DNA from: Beijerinckiaceae bacterium
GTDB lineage: Bacteria > Pseudomonadota > Alphaproteobacteria > Rhizobiales > Beijerinckiaceae
Assembly (NCBI GenBank): GCA_947478405.1
Contig: CANJVX010000031.1
Span: 1 to 36,955, forward strand
Direction: 5' to 3'
DNA: 36,955 bases
The translations under genes and the position numbers were made by a program. Of this stretch, positions 17,719 through 27,851 are shown in pieces. Every line of letters starts with the position of its first letter. Position 1 is the first letter of the stretch. The notes beneath the pieces are model-generated. The model was not told the origin of the DNA. It made no database searches and saw only the letters and a program-made list of their open reading frames with translations.

Positions 17719-19698
17719 ATGTATCAGGCCATCGTCTTCCTGCCGCTTCTCGGCTTTCTCATTGCAGGTCTTTTCGGCCGCCAGCTTGGCGCACGTCCGT
17801 CTGAGCTTGTCACGACCTCATTGCTTTTCATTGCAGCAGCGCTTGCTTGGTCGACCTTTATTTCGGTTGGCTATAATCATGCTCCGCTCAATGTGCCGGT
17901 TCTTGCCAATTGGATGACATCTGGGACCTTGAAAGTAGATTGGGCCTTGCGTGTCGACACGCTGACCTCTGTCATGCTGGTGGTGGTCACTTCGGTGTCG
18001 GCTCTCGTGCATCTCTATTCCATCGGTTACATGCACGAAGATCCGGCTCGTCCGCGTTTCTTCGCCTATCTCTCGCTCTTCACCTTCACGATGCTGATGC
18101 TGGTGACGTCTGACAATCTCGTGCAGATGTTCTTCGGCTGGGAGGGCGTGGGTCTCGCGTCTTATCTGCTAATCGGTTTCTGGTATCAGAAGCCGTCTGC
18201 CAATGCGGCAGCGATGAAGGCTTTTGTCGTCAACCGTGTCGGCGACTTCGGCTTTGCGCTGGGTATTTTTATGATCTTCTCGCTGACGGGTTCCGTTACG
18301 CTCGATCAGATCTTTGCCGCGGCCCCCGGACTTGCCGGAAAACCGATCCATGCTTTCGGGCTTGAGATGGATGCGCTGACGCTTACGTGCCTGCTGCTCT
18401 TCATGGGCGCGATGGGCAAGTCCGCGCAGTTCTTGCTGCACACATGGTTGCCTGACGCGATGGAAGGGCCCACACCTGTGTCGGCGCTCATCCACGCTGC
18501 CACCATGGTGACGGCAGGTATCTTCATGGTCGCGCGTCTATCGCCGATCTTTGAATATGCGCCTGCTGCTTTGACCGTGGTGACAATCGTTGGCGCAATC
18601 ACGGCTTTCTTTGCCGCGACTGTCGGCCTTGTGCAGAACGACATCAAGCGCGTGATTGCTTATTCAACCTGCTCGCAGCTCGGCTATATGTTCGTGGCGC
18701 TGGGAGTAGGGGGCTATTCGCTCGCCATTTTCCATCTCTTCACCCATGCCTTCTTCAAGGCGCTGCTGTTCTTGGGCGCTGGCTCCGTGATTCACGCCAT
18801 GCATCATGAACAGGACATGCGCAACATGGGCGGCCTGCGCAAAGACATTCCTTTCACCTTCTGGATGATGACGATTGGCACTCTGGCGCTGACGGGCTTC
18901 CCCTTCACGGCGGGCTATTATTCGAAGGACGCGATCATCGAAGCCGCTTATGCTGCAGGTACACATTCGGCTGCAGGCACATTCGGCTTCTTCATGACGC
19001 TGATCGCAGCCGGCCTGACGTCGTTCTATTCCTGGCGTCTGGTGTTCATGACCTTCTTTGGTGAGCGCGCTCATGCTCATCACGGTCATGATGCTCATGC
19101 ACATGATGATCACGGCCATGGTCACGACCACAAGCCGCATGAGAGCCCGCTCGTCATGCTCATTCCGCTGGCTGTCTTGTCGGTTGGCGCTCTCTTTGCT
19201 GGCATTGCTTTCTCGGGCCATTTCATTGGCCATGAATATGATGCCTTCTGGCGCGGTGCGATTTTTACCGGCAAGGATAATCATATTCTTCATGCCATGC
19301 ATGAAGTCCCGGCCTCTGCGCAATATGGCGCGACGGTGATGATGATCTTGGGCTTCGTCGGCGCGCTTTATGTGTATGTGATTGCGCCGGGCACCGCGCA
19401 GCGGATCGCTGGCGCTAATCCGATGCTCTACAAGTTTCTGCTCAATAAATGGTATTTTGATGAGCTCTATGACTTCCTCTTTGTGCGCCCGTCTATGTGG
19501 ATTGGTCGCTTGTTCTGGAAGTGGGGCGATGGTCGCATCATCGACGGGCTTGGGCCTGACGGAATTTCCGCGCGCGTCATCGATGTCACCAATCGTGTGG
19601 TCAAATTGCAGACCGGCTATGTCTACCACTATGCCTTTGCCATGCTGATCGGCGTGGCAGCCATCATCACGTGGTATCTCGTCGGAGGAGTGCACTGA
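17719..19698 (+). CDS. nuoL: NADH-quinone oxidoreductase subunit L
   Basis: The distal antiporter-like proton-pumping subunit, 659 residues with about 15 helices plus the long lateral helix near the C-terminus. Core motifs are [55 protein letters not shown] (as [16 protein letters not shown] and [15 protein letters not shown]), and [17 protein letters not shown]. Residues 452-474 form a loop with 11 histidines in 23 positions, separating two helical blocks. Such loops occur in some alphaproteobacterial NuoL proteins, but their role is unclear. The stop overlaps the nuoM start by one base. Confidence 0.95.
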   Translation: MYQAIVFLPLLGFLIAGLFGRQLGARPSELVTTSLLFIAAALAWSTFISVGYNHAPLNVPVLANWMTSGTLKVDWALRVDTLTSVMLVVVTSVSALVHLYSIGYMHEDPARPRFFAYLSLFTFTMLMLVTSDNLVQMFFGWEGVGLASYLLIGFWYQKPSANAAAMKAFVVNRVGDFGFALGIFMIFSLTGSVTLDQIFAAAPGLAGKPIHAFGLEMDALTLTCLLLFMGAMGKSAQFLLHTWLPDAMEGPTPVSALIHAATMVTAGIFMVARLSPIFEYAPAALTVVTIVGAITAFFAATVGLVQNDIKRVIAYSTCSQLGYMFVALGVGGYSLAIFHLFTHAFFKALLFLGAGSVIHAMHHEQDMRNMGGLRKDIPFTFWMMTIGTLALTGFPFTAGYYSKDAIIEAAYAAGTHSAAGTFGFFMTLIAAGLTSFYSWRLVFMTFFGERAHAHHGHDAHAHDDHGHGHDHKPHESPLVMLIPLAVLSVGALFAGIAFSGHFIGHEYDAFWRGAIFTGKDNHILHAMHEVPASAQYGATVMMILGFVGALYVYVIAPGTAQRIAGANPMLYKFLLNKWYFDELYDFLFVRPSMWIGRLFWKWGDGRIIDGLGPDGISARVIDVTNRVVKLQTGYVYHYAFAMLIGVAAIITWYLVGGVH

Positions 19699-21209
19699 TG
19701 TTCGGCTTCGGTATCCTCTCCGGCCTCATCCTTCTGCCGCTCGTCGGCGCGGCCTTTATTCTCGCTCTGCGTGGCGATGATTCAGCCACGCAACGCAATG
19801 CGCGCTGGGCTGCCCTCATCACGACGCTCGTCACCTTCGGTCTGTCGATTGTGGCGTGGAACCGGTTCGATATTGCCAACCCCGGCTTCCAGCTCCTTGA
19901 GCAGAAGACCTGGCTGAGTGAGACTATTCTCTACAAGCTCGGCGTGGATGGCATTTCCATGCCCTTCATCCTGCTCACCACCTTCCTGATGCCCTTCTGC
20001 ATTCTCGCGTCTTGGCATTCGATCGAAACGCGCGTGCGCGAATACATGATCGCCTTCCTTGTGCTCGAAACCTTGATGATCGGCGTCTTTGCAGCGCTCG
20101 ATGTCGTGCTCTTCTACGTCTTCTTCGAAGGCGGCTTGATCCCGATGTTCCTCATCATCGGCATTTGGGGCGGCAAGCGGCGCATTTATGCCTCGTTCAA
20201 ATTCTTCCTCTATACGCTGGCTGGCTCGCTGCTCATGCTGCTCGCCATTTTCGTCATGTATGGCGTCGCAGGGACGACCGACATTACCGTCCTGCTGAAG
20301 ACGCATTTTGACCCGTCCATGCAGAAATATCTGTGGCTCGCTTTCTTCGCCTCTTTTGCAGTGAAAATGCCGATGTGGCCGGTGCATACCTGGCTTCCGG
20401 ATGCGCATGTGGAAGCACCCACGGCTGGCTCGGTCATTCTGGCTGGCATTTTGTTGAAGATGGGCGGCTATGGTTTCCTGCGCTTCTCGGTGCCCATGTT
20501 CCCCGATGCGAGCCAATATTTTGCGCCGCTCGTCTTCACGCTGTCGATCATTGCGATCATCTACACCTCGCTTGTCGCTCTGGTGCAGGAAGACATCAAG
20601 AAGCTGATTGCCTATTCGTCCGTCGCTCACATGGGCTTTGTGACCTTGGGCATTTTCGCGCTCAATCAGCAGGGCGTGCAGGGCGCTGTCTTCCAGATGG
20701 TGTCGCACGGTCTGGTATCCGGCGCCTTGTTCCTTTGTGTCGGCGTCGTCTATGACCGCATGCATACGCGTGAGATCGCCGCTTATGGTGGTCTTGTGAA
20801 TCGTATGCCGCTCTATGCCGTCGCTATGCTGGTCTTCACCATGGCCAATGTTGGCTTACCGGGCACGTCTGGCTTTGTCGGCGAGTTCTTGACGCTGGTG
20901 GGCGCCTATAAGGCCAATAGCTGGGTGGCGTTGTTTGCCACCACCGGCGTGATCTTGTCGGCGGCTTATGCGCTTTATCTCTATCGCCGCGTGATTTTCG
21001 GTGTGCTCGACAAGCCGAGCCTGCAGTCGATCAAGGATCTGGATGCGCGTGAGCTTGTCTTGCTCGGTCCGCTGCTGGTTCTCACCATCTATTATGGCGT
21101 GCAGCCGGGGCCAATCCTCGATGCTTGCGCAGCCTCTGTGACACTGCTCGTCAAGAATTTTGATGCAGCGATCGCAGCCACCAAAACCGCAGCGCTCGCG
21201 CTCAACTAA
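19698..21209 (+). CDS. nuoM: NADH-quinone oxidoreductase subunit M
   Basis: Antiporter-like proton-pumping subunit, 503 residues. It has [37 protein letters not shown] (conserved Glu in the [10 protein letters not shown] part), [20 protein letters not shown] and [18 protein letters not shown], all typical of NuoM/ND4. The ATG at 19698 shares a base with the nuoL stop; a reading from 19671 would only overlap nuoL. It ends 13 bases before nuoN. Confidence 0.95.
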   Translation: MFGFGILSGLILLPLVGAAFILALRGDDSATQRNARWAALITTLVTFGLSIVAWNRFDIANPGFQLLEQKTWLSETILYKLGVDGISMPFILLTTFLMPFCILASWHSIETRVREYMIAFLVLETLMIGVFAALDVVLFYVFFEGGLIPMFLIIGIWGGKRRIYASFKFFLYTLAGSLLMLLAIFVMYGVAGTTDITVLLKTHFDPSMQKYLWLAFFASFAVKMPMWPVHTWLPDAHVEAPTAGSVILAGILLKMGGYGFLRFSVPMFPDASQYFAPLVFTLSIIAIIYTSLVALVQEDIKKLIAYSSVAHMGFVTLGIFALNQQGVQGAVFQMVSHGLVSGALFLCVGVVYDRMHTREIAAYGGLVNRMPLYAVAMLVFTMANVGLPGTSGFVGEFLTLVGAYKANSWVALFATTGVILSAAYALYLYRRVIFGVLDKPSLQSIKDLDARELVLLGPLLVLTIYYGVQPGPILDACAASVTLLVKNFDAAIAATKTAALALN

Positions 21210-21222
21210 AGGAAACGAGACG

Positions 21223-22656
21223 ATGAACTCCCTTTCCTTCGCGCTGGCCCATACGCTGCCGGAATTGATCCTGGTCTGCGGTGCGCTCGTGCTTCTGATG
21301 ATGGGCGCCTACAAGGGCACCAAGGGCGACTGGATTATTTCCGAACTCGCCATTGCGATCCTCGGCATTGCCTTCCTCACGCTTTTCACCAAGCTGGATG
21401 GCAAGGCGCTGATCTGGGATGGCGCCTTTGTCGATGATGCTTATGCGCGCTTCATGAAGGGTCTTGCGCTGGTTGGTGCGCTGGTATCCCTGCTTTTGTC
21501 GCGTGAATATATGGCGCGCGAAAAGATCGACCAGTTCGAGTTTCCGGTGCTGATCTTATTGTCGACGACCGGCATGTTGATGCTGATCTCTGCGCAAAAT
21601 CTGATTGGCCTCTATCTCGGCCTCGAATTGATGAGCCTGGCGCTTTATGTCGTCGCGGCTTTCCATCGTGACAATGTGCGCGCCTCTGAAGCAGGCCTGA
21701 AATATTTTGTCCTCGGCTCGCTGTCTTCAGGCATGCTGCTTTATGGCTCCTCGCTGCTCTATGGCTTTGCAGGCACAGTGTCTTTCGCGGGCATTGCCGA
21801 AGCGCTGAAGGGTGGGGCCTCGCTTGGTGTGATCTTCGCGCTGGTCTTCGTGCTTGCTGGCCTAGCTTTCAAAATGTCTCTGGTGCCGTTCCACATGTGG
21901 ACGCCCGATGTCTATGAAGGTGCGCCAACGCCCGTCACCGCCTTTTTTGCTTCCGCACCGAAAATGGCCGCGGTTGCCATTACGGTGCGCATCATCATCA
22001 CCGCTTTCCCAGCTGTGACGATGCAATGGCAACAGATCATCGTCTTCATCGCGCTTCTGTCCATGGCTTTGGGTTCATTTGCCGCCATCGGCCAGACGAA
22101 CCTCAAGCGCCTCATGGCTTATTCCTCGATTGGCCATATGGGCTTTGCCATGGTTGGTCTGGTGCCTGGCACGCAGGCTGGCGTTTATGGCGTGCTGATC
22201 TATATGGCGATCTATCTCACCATGACGCTCGGCACATTTGCAGCGCTCCTGTCGATGCGTATTGGCGACCGCTATGTCGAAACCATTGCTGATCTCGCAG
22301 GCCTGTCGCGTTCGCGCGGCACAATGGCTTTCTTTGTCGCCATGATGATGTTGTCGCTGGCAGGCATTCCCCCGCTCGCCGGTTTCTTTGCCAAGCTCTA
22401 TGTCTTCCAGCCCGCAATTCAGGCTGGTTTTTATTGGCTGGCGATCATCGGTGTGCTGCTCTCGGTCGTGTCTACCTTCTATTATCTGCGCATCGTAAAG
22501 GTCATTTATTTCGATGAGCCTGCGGCAGAATTCTCGCCTGTGCATCGTGAAGTCACGGGCGTCTTGTGGGTTGCAAGCCTGCTTGTGTTGCTCTTCTGGG
22601 TCTGGCCATCGCCAGTGCTCGATGCCGCTTCAGCCGCGGCGAGGTCGCTCTTCTGA
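21223..22656 (+). CDS. nuoN: NADH-quinone oxidoreductase subunit N
   Basis: Third antiporter-like subunit, 477 residues. Conserved elements are LIGLYLGLELMSLALYVVAAF, GLKYFVLGSLSSGMLLYGSSLLYG (as LKYFVLGSLSSGMLLYGSS), FKMSLVPFHMWTPDVYEGAPTPVTAF and NLKRLMAYSSIGHMGFAMVGL. The start MNSLSFALAHTLPEL at 21223, preceded by AAAGGAAACGAG, fits the family; an earlier in-frame ATG at 21160 lies inside nuoM. It is the last nuo gene, and birA follows without a gap. Confidence 0.95.
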   Translation: MNSLSFALAHTLPELILVCGALVLLMMGAYKGTKGDWIISELAIAILGIAFLTLFTKLDGKALIWDGAFVDDAYARFMKGLALVGALVSLLLSREYMAREKIDQFEFPVLILLSTTGMLMLISAQNLIGLYLGLELMSLALYVVAAFHRDNVRASEAGLKYFVLGSLSSGMLLYGSSLLYGFAGTVSFAGIAEALKGGASLGVIFALVFVLAGLAFKMSLVPFHMWTPDVYEGAPTPVTAFFASAPKMAAVAITVRIIITAFPAVTMQWQQIIVFIALLSMALGSFAAIGQTNLKRLMAYSSIGHMGFAMVGLVPGTQAGVYGVLIYMAIYLTMTLGTFAALLSMRIGDRYVETIADLAGLSRSRGTMAFFVAMMMLSLAGIPPLAGFFAKLYVFQPAIQAGFYWLAIIGVLLSVVSTFYYLRIVKVIYFDEPAAEFSPVHREVTGVLWVASLLVLLFWVWPSPVLDAASAAARSLF

Positions 22657-22661
22657 GCATC

Positions 22662-23459
22662 TTGCCGTCACCGCTCGATCTTTCAGCGACGCGGGTCGAA
22701 TGGCTCGCGTCGATTGATTCCACCAATGATGAAGCCATGCGCCGTGCGCGGGCGGGCGACCCTGGTGGTCTCTGGATTGCAGGCTGGGAACAGACCAAAG
22801 GCCGCGGACGGCAAGGTAGGGTGTGGTACTCGCCTCATGGCAATCTGGCTGCAAGCCTGCTTTTGATTGACCCAGCACCGACCAATCTTGCCCCACAGCT
22901 AGGTTTTGTTGCCGGCGTCGCCTTGGCTGAGGCCGCGCGCGATTTACTGCCTGTCGGCAAGCCTGCCCAGCTCAAATGGCCCAATGATCTGGTGGTCGGC
23001 GGCGCCAAACTCTCCGGCCTTCTCCTAGAGGCAAGTCAATTGCCCAATGGCCATCTGGCTTGTGTTATTGGGATTGGCCTGAATATTGAGGCCAGCCCTG
23101 ATGGCCTGCCTTATGCGGCAACCAGCCTGCGCGCGCTGGGTGGGGACGCGAGCGCCGAGCTTGCTCTTGAGCGCATAGCCGCGCATATGTCGGTCTGGCT
23201 TTCGCTTTGGCAGCGAGGCGATGATTTTGCGTCTGTCCGTAAGGCATGGACAGCACATGCCGCGGCTCTTGGGCAGCGCGTCAGCGTTTTTGCTGGCAGG
23301 GTTCAGACAACAGGAATTTTCCTTGGCATTGATGCCACGGGACAGATGATATTGGAAACAGATGTCGGCCGGGAAACAATTGCTGCTGGAGATCTTCTTC
23401 TCACTGCAGACAGCGTGCCGATGCCGGCAGAAGATCAGGTGATTGATGGCAACGGATAA
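22662..23459 (+). CDS. birA: Biotin--[acetyl-CoA-carboxylase] ligase, short form
   Basis: Attaches biotin to the carrier domain of carboxylases through biotinyl-AMP. About 265 residues, with no DNA-binding N-terminal domain (class I BirA), so it is an enzyme only. Motifs are SIDSTNDEAMRRA, the adenylate loop QTKGRGRQGRVWYSPHGNLAAS (as TKGRGRQGRVW and SPHGNLAASLL), KWPNDLVVGGAKLSGLLLE and GIGLNIEASP. The start is uncertain because there is no ATG near the conserved N-terminus. TTG at 22662 is the simplest choice and lies 5 bases after the nuoN stop. The 3' end overlaps rnj by 14 bases. It sits in the common alphaproteobacterial nuoN-birA-rnj-mce order. Confidence 0.9.
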   Translation: MPSPLDLSATRVEWLASIDSTNDEAMRRARAGDPGGLWIAGWEQTKGRGRQGRVWYSPHGNLAASLLLIDPAPTNLAPQLGFVAGVALAEAARDLLPVGKPAQLKWPNDLVVGGAKLSGLLLEASQLPNGHLACVIGIGLNIEASPDGLPYAATSLRALGGDASAELALERIAAHMSVWLSLWQRGDDFASVRKAWTAHAAALGQRVSVFAGRVQTTGIFLGIDATGQMILETDVGRETIAAGDLLLTADSVPMPAEDQVIDGNG

Positions 23460-25113
23460 TGAACTGGTTCTCGTCCCGCTCGGTGGCTTGGGCGAAATCG
23501 GGATGAATGCGATGCTTTATGGCTTTGGCCCGAAGCGTGAGCGCAAATGGATTTTGGTCGATCTCGGCCTTTCCTTTGCAGGGCCCGATCTGCCGGGCAT
23601 TGATCTGCTGATGCCTGATCTCACTTTTATCGAAAAGGTGAAGGGGGATCTGCTGGGGCTCGTCATCACCCACGCGCATGAAGACCACATTGGCGCTGTT
23701 GCTGATCTGTGGCCGCGCATCAAGTGCCCTGTCTATGCCACACGCTTTGCAACCGGCCTGCTTGAAACCAAACGTCTGAATGAACCGGGTGCTCCCAAAG
23801 TGCCGCTGAATATTGTTGAGCCGGGTGTGAAATTCGATCTCGGCCCGTTCAATTTGGAATTCGTGCGCATGGCGCATTCAATCCCCGAAAGCTGCGGTGT
23901 TGCTATTCGCACGGCCGCAGGCCTTGTCATGCACACAGGCGATTGGAAGATCGACGAGACGCCGCTCGATGCTTGGGCGACGGACGAAAAGCGCCTCCGC
24001 GAGATTGGTGATGAAGGCGTGCTGGCGCTGGTCAGTGACAGCACAAATATTATGCGAGAAGGCCAGAGCGCGTCCGAGACGGACGTCGCCAAGGGCCTTG
24101 AAGGTTTCATCAAGGATGCGCCCGGTCGTGTAGTCGTCACAACTTTTGCGTCCAATGTGTCGCGCTTACGCGCGGTGGCCGATGCAGCCAAAGCCTGTGG
24201 TCGCACAGTCGTCGTTGTTGGGCGCGCCATGGAGCGCGTCGTGCAGGTGGCACGCGAATGTGGCTATCTGCAAGGCGTGCCTATTTTCCTATCGGCAGAA
24301 AGCTTCGGCTATCTGTCGCGTGATCAGATCGTCATTCTGGCTACCGGCAGTCAAGGCGAGCCGCGCGCCGCACTTGCGCGCATTGCTGCCGAAGATCATC
24401 CGGAAGTGAAGCTGACACCTGGTGACCGTGTAATCTTTTCATCGCGTACCATTCCCGGAAATGAAAAGGGTGTGGGCGACATTATCAATGGTCTCATCAC
24501 GCAGGGCGTTGATGTGATCACGGATCGGCACGGGCTTGTCCATGTCTCGGGCCATCCGCGCCGCAACGAAGTGCAACGCATGTATGAATGGATCCGGCCG
24601 CAGATTGCAGTGCCGGCGCATGGTGAAGCCATCCATCTCTCCGAACATGCGCGCTTTGCTCGGGCGCAGGGCGTGGCAAAGGTTGTTTCTGCGCGCAATG
24701 GCGACGTGGTGTTGCTGGGGCCGGGTGAAGCAGGTGTGGTTGATGAAGTCCGCCATGGCGCTTGGGCAAAAGATGGCAACATTCTTATTTCCCGGAATGA
24801 TGAGGCAATCCGGGCTCGCCAATCGCTGAGCTTTGCCGGCATTATTTCGGTCGCGATTGCGATTTCACAAGGCGGCGATATTTCGGGCGATCCCGATGTC
24901 ATGTTCACTGGCGTGCCAATGAAGACGCGCGATGGGCGCGATATGGGCGAGGTTGTCGACGAGGCTATTTTCTCGACGCTCGATAATCTGCCGCGCAAGC
25001 GCCGCGCAGATGCTGACGCCACGGCGCAATCGGTGGAACGCGCGATCCGCAATACATTACGCCAAGTCTGGGGCAAGAAGCCCGTGGTGCATGTGTTGGT
25101 CGTGGAAGTCTAA
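23446..25113 (+). CDS. rnj: Ribonuclease J
   Basis: A metallo-beta-lactamase/beta-CASP ribonuclease with 5'-to-3' exo- and endonuclease activity in RNA processing, 555 residues. Zinc-binding motif HAHEDH is at 76-81, followed by MAHSIPES and the metal-binding MHTGDWKID. beta-CASP motifs include DSTNIMREG, ATGSQGEPRAAL, SSRTIPGNEK and the late SGHPRRNE and PAHGEA. The ATG at 23446 was chosen over the adjacent upstream TTG and lies 14 bases inside birA, indicating coupling. The C-terminal domain ends VVHVLVVEV. Confidence 0.95.
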   Translation: MATDNELVLVPLGGLGEIGMNAMLYGFGPKRERKWILVDLGLSFAGPDLPGIDLLMPDLTFIEKVKGDLLGLVITHAHEDHIGAVADLWPRIKCPVYATRFATGLLETKRLNEPGAPKVPLNIVEPGVKFDLGPFNLEFVRMAHSIPESCGVAIRTAAGLVMHTGDWKIDETPLDAWATDEKRLREIGDEGVLALVSDSTNIMREGQSASETDVAKGLEGFIKDAPGRVVVTTFASNVSRLRAVADAAKACGRTVVVVGRAMERVVQVARECGYLQGVPIFLSAESFGYLSRDQIVILATGSQGEPRAALARIAAEDHPEVKLTPGDRVIFSSRTIPGNEKGVGDIINGLITQGVDVITDRHGLVHVSGHPRRNEVQRMYEWIRPQIAVPAHGEAIHLSEHARFARAQGVAKVVSARNGDVVLLGPGEAGVVDEVRHGAWAKDGNILISRNDEAIRARQSLSFAGIISVAIAISQGGDISGDPDVMFTGVPMKTRDGRDMGEVVDEAIFSTLDNLPRKRRADADATAQSVERAIRNTLRQVWGKKPVVHVLVVEV

Positions 25114-25127
25114 ACAAGGAGTGGGGC

Positions 25128-25532
25128 ATGATCGGGCGGCTCAACCATGTTGCTATTGCGGTGAAGGATCTTGAAACGTCCGTGCGCCTCTATCGCGACA
25201 CGTTGGGCGCGAAAGTTTCGAGCCCGCAGGCTGAACCCGCGCATGGTGTGACGGTTGTTTTCATCGAACTGCCGAATACCAAAATCGAATTGTTGCAGCC
25301 ATTGGGGGAGAATTCGCCCATTGCGAAATTTCTGGAAAAAAATCCCGACGGTGGCATGCATCATGTCTGCTACGAAGTAGAAGATATTCTGGTCGCGCGC
25401 GACAGGCTAAAAGCCACTGGCGCGCGTGTCTTGGGGGATGGTGAGCCCAGGATCGGTGCGCATGGAAAGCCTGTGCTTTTTCTGCATCCGAAGGACTTTA
25501 ACGGAACGCTGGTTGAACTCGAGCAGGTTTGA
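25128..25532 (+). CDS. mce: Methylmalonyl-CoA epimerase
   Basis: Interconverts (S)- and (R)-methylmalonyl-CoA in propionate metabolism. A 134-residue vicinal-oxygen-chelate fold with two beta-alpha-beta-beta-beta units. Metal ligands are recognisable: H7 (RLNHVAIAV), E in KIELLQP, H in MHHVCYEV and E in TLVELEQV. The ribosome binding site AAGGAGT is 14 bases after rnj. This is probably the last gene of the nuo-birA-rnj-mce transcript, because base composition changes right after it. Confidence 0.94.
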   Translation: MIGRLNHVAIAVKDLETSVRLYRDTLGAKVSSPQAEPAHGVTVVFIELPNTKIELLQPLGENSPIAKFLEKNPDGGMHHVCYEVEDILVARDRLKATGARVLGDGEPRIGAHGKPVLFLHPKDFNGTLVELEQV

Positions 25533-25558
25533 AATATTGGCTACTCTGAGAAATTGAA

Positions 25559-26578
25559 ATGACGGAAAGTTTGTCTTTGCTAAAGCCCGCATCTATCATA
25601 CGGTTTTTTGAGAATAACCGTGTGTTGAGATATATGCCTCGCTTGCTTTGGCGGTTGGTGTTTCAAAGGGATCATGATTGTCCACTTAAAGACCACTTTT
25701 CTGATCGTGTTTTCGATTTGGAAGAGACGCAAAGTTTCATCGGGCAGGCTATTTGTTCAAATCGTTCGGCGATGGTTGCTCGTTTTGGAAATGTCGAATT
25801 GAATGTTTTGATTAACTATTGGCTAGGGCGCGAGAAAAACGGTTTTCGTCTCCTCAACCGGTACTTCAATCATCGTAATACACCTTTTTGGACTCGGCGT
25901 AATTCTTTTCGACTGTCGGAAAATGCGGGATTCTTTCCTCTCGAGCCGGCAGAGATCAATGCATTTTGTGAGTTGATGCTTGATTGCTTGAAGGATGTTG
26001 ATCTTCTAGCCTCTTGGGCCGATGGAGAAAATATTTTTTCAGAACAATTGAAAGACGTACACATCGGATCGCTTGATTGCATTAATCCATTTTTCACTCA
26101 AAATCCTTGGTCGGCACAGCTGGTTGGTAAGCGCGTCTTAGTTATTCATCCATTCTCTGAGTCCATTAGAAAGCAATATGAGGAAAAGCGCCTTGCGCTT
26201 TTTGCAAATTCATCAATTTTGCCTGAATTCGAACTGTTGACTATACAAGCTGTTCAGTCGATTGCAGGCAATAATGCAGGTTTTCTGACATGGTTTGATG
26301 CTCTTGATTCTATGAAGACACAAATCTCCGCTCTGGATTTCGATGTGGCTATTATTGGTTGTGGCGCCTATGGATTTCCTCTCGCATCATTTGTTAAACG
26401 GATGGGAAGAGTCGCTATTCACATGGGCGGAGCGACGCAGCTTCTCTTTGGGATCAAGGGACGGCGCTGGGAAGAAATCCCCGAATTCAATGGACTTTTT
26501 AATGCAGCATGGGTGCGACCTCTTCCTTCGGAAGTGCCCCAAAACCACCAGATTGTCGAAGGCGGATGCTACTGGTAA
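25559..26578 (+). CDS. Putative GT-D-fold glycosyltransferase-like protein
   Basis: A 339-residue soluble protein without a signal peptide. It has ARFGNVELNVLINYW at about 75-89, resembling the ARFGDGE-type motif of GT-D-fold glycosyltransferases. The C-terminal half has LVIHPFSESIRKQYE, FDVAIIGCGAYGFPLASFVK, HMGGATQLLFGIKGRRW and a final VEGGCYW, a pattern I associate with bacterial surface-polysaccharide gene clusters. The gene is visibly richer in A+T and in TTT, ATT and TTG codons than its neighbours, suggesting horizontal origin. It lies 26 bases after mce, where DUF1467 would be expected. Sugar donor and acceptor are unknown, and the fold call is tentative. Confidence 0.6.
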   Translation: MTESLSLLKPASIIRFFENNRVLRYMPRLLWRLVFQRDHDCPLKDHFSDRVFDLEETQSFIGQAICSNRSAMVARFGNVELNVLINYWLGREKNGFRLLNRYFNHRNTPFWTRRNSFRLSENAGFFPLEPAEINAFCELMLDCLKDVDLLASWADGENIFSEQLKDVHIGSLDCINPFFTQNPWSAQLVGKRVLVIHPFSESIRKQYEEKRLALFANSSILPEFELLTIQAVQSIAGNNAGFLTWFDALDSMKTQISALDFDVAIIGCGAYGFPLASFVKRMGRVAIHMGGATQLLFGIKGRRWEEIPEFNGLFNAAWVRPLPSEVPQNHQIVEGGCYW

Positions 26579-26679
26579 GCTCCATTCCCAATTCTGCCGT
26601 TGATTTCTTAATAACAAGTGGTGATTTCCTCACGTCAGATCAAGACGACTTTTTGGATGGTAATCTCGCAAAATCCAAC

Positions 26680-27838
26680 GTGTTACGCTCGGTCATTGCG
26701 CAGGCTCTGGCCGGCGCGAAATCTGCTGTCATCATGACAACGGGCGCTATTGTTGGTTCTATTCTCGCGCCATCCGCCGTCTAAGCCCCATTGCCGGTTT
26801 CCGTTTATGTCGTGGGCACAGTGCTCTCAACGTTGCCCGCGGGTGCGGTTGCCCGTCGCGATTGCCGCAATCGTGCTTTCTTCTTCGGTACTTTGGCGGG
26901 GGTAGCGATTGCTTTTTTGGCGTCTCTGGCAATTTGGCTGGGGTCTTTTGCACTGTTTTGCTTTGGCACTTTTGTCGCTGGTTTCTATCAGGCCGTTTCG
27001 CAAAGCCTTCGGTTTGCAGCTACCGATGCGGCTAGCCCCGCCTTCCGGCCAAAACCCTTTCATGGGTTATGGCGGGTGCGTGTTTTCTGGTTTGCTTGGT
27101 CCTCAGCTCGTCAACATCACGATGGATCTGTGGACGCCGTATCTCTTTATGGCGAGTTTTGCTGCGCAGGGACTGGTCGCATTTCTGTGCATGCTTATTC
27201 TGGCGGGCGCAAAATTGCAGAAGCGAGAAATCGGCGGCGCAAATGCTGGACAAGGACGCCCGCTTCTTGAGATCGCGCGTAAGCGGAAATTTATTGCTGC
27301 AGCTTTGAGCGGTATTGTGTCTTATGCGCTGATGAATCTGCTGATGACATCAGCGCCCCTCGCCATGAAAATGCGCGTCCTGTCGCTGTCAGACACGAAT
27401 TGGGGCGTTCAGTGGCATGTGATTGCCATGTTCCTCCCCAGTTTCTGGACGGGTTTTCTGGTGCAACGGTTTGGTTCTTTTCGCTTCGTCGTGGTCGGTT
27501 TTACGCTGATTGCGGCGGCGACTTTTTTTAATCTGGCGGGCCAGACGACAGGACATTTCTGGGTTGGGCTTGTACTGTTGGGGCTCGGCTGGAGTTTTGG
27601 TTTCGTTGGGGCATCGTTGCTAATCGTTGAAACCAACCGGCCAGAGGAGAGCAGACGCGTTCAGTCGTTCAATGATTTCTTGGTCTTTGGCACCAATGCC
27701 ATTGCCTCGTTTTCCTCGGGCACACTTCTGGTGCGTAGCGGATGGGACGCGGTAAATTATGAGGTCATTCCCGCCTTGATAGCGGCAGTACTAATGTTGA
27801 TTTCCGGTGGGCGATCACGCCCGGTGGAACGAAACTAA
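26680..27838 (+). pseudogene. MFS transporter, degraded (one nonsense, two frameshifts)
   Basis: The pieces read as one MFS protein of about 390 residues. Frame 1 gives VIAQALAGAKSAVIMTTGAIVG, then a TAA stop at 26782-26784, then LPVSVYVVGTVLSTLPAGAVARR and FVAGFYQAVSQSLRFAATDAASPAFRPK. Missing bases near 27054 and 27080 move the reading through frame 3 (LSWVMAG) to frame 2, which continues VFSGLLGPQLV, SYALMNLLMTSAPLAM, NWGVQWHVIAMFLPSFWTG and RVQSFNDFLVFG. Each join restores the expected family sequence. The N-terminal boundary is uncertain; 26680 is a GTG in frame. The gene ends 13 bases from the CCA end of tRNA-Lys. Confidence 0.82.
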
Positions 27839-27851
27839 TCTCGTTAAATAT

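Noticed and set aside
18664-19695. 343-codon minus-strand frame opposite nuoL
   Set aside because: Shadow of nuoL; composition reflects the complement of hydrophobic codons.
26509-26784. Independent 91-codon gene overlapping the end of the GT-like gene
   Set aside because: Its second half is the start of the MFS pseudogene; its first half is an out-of-frame reading of the preceding gene.
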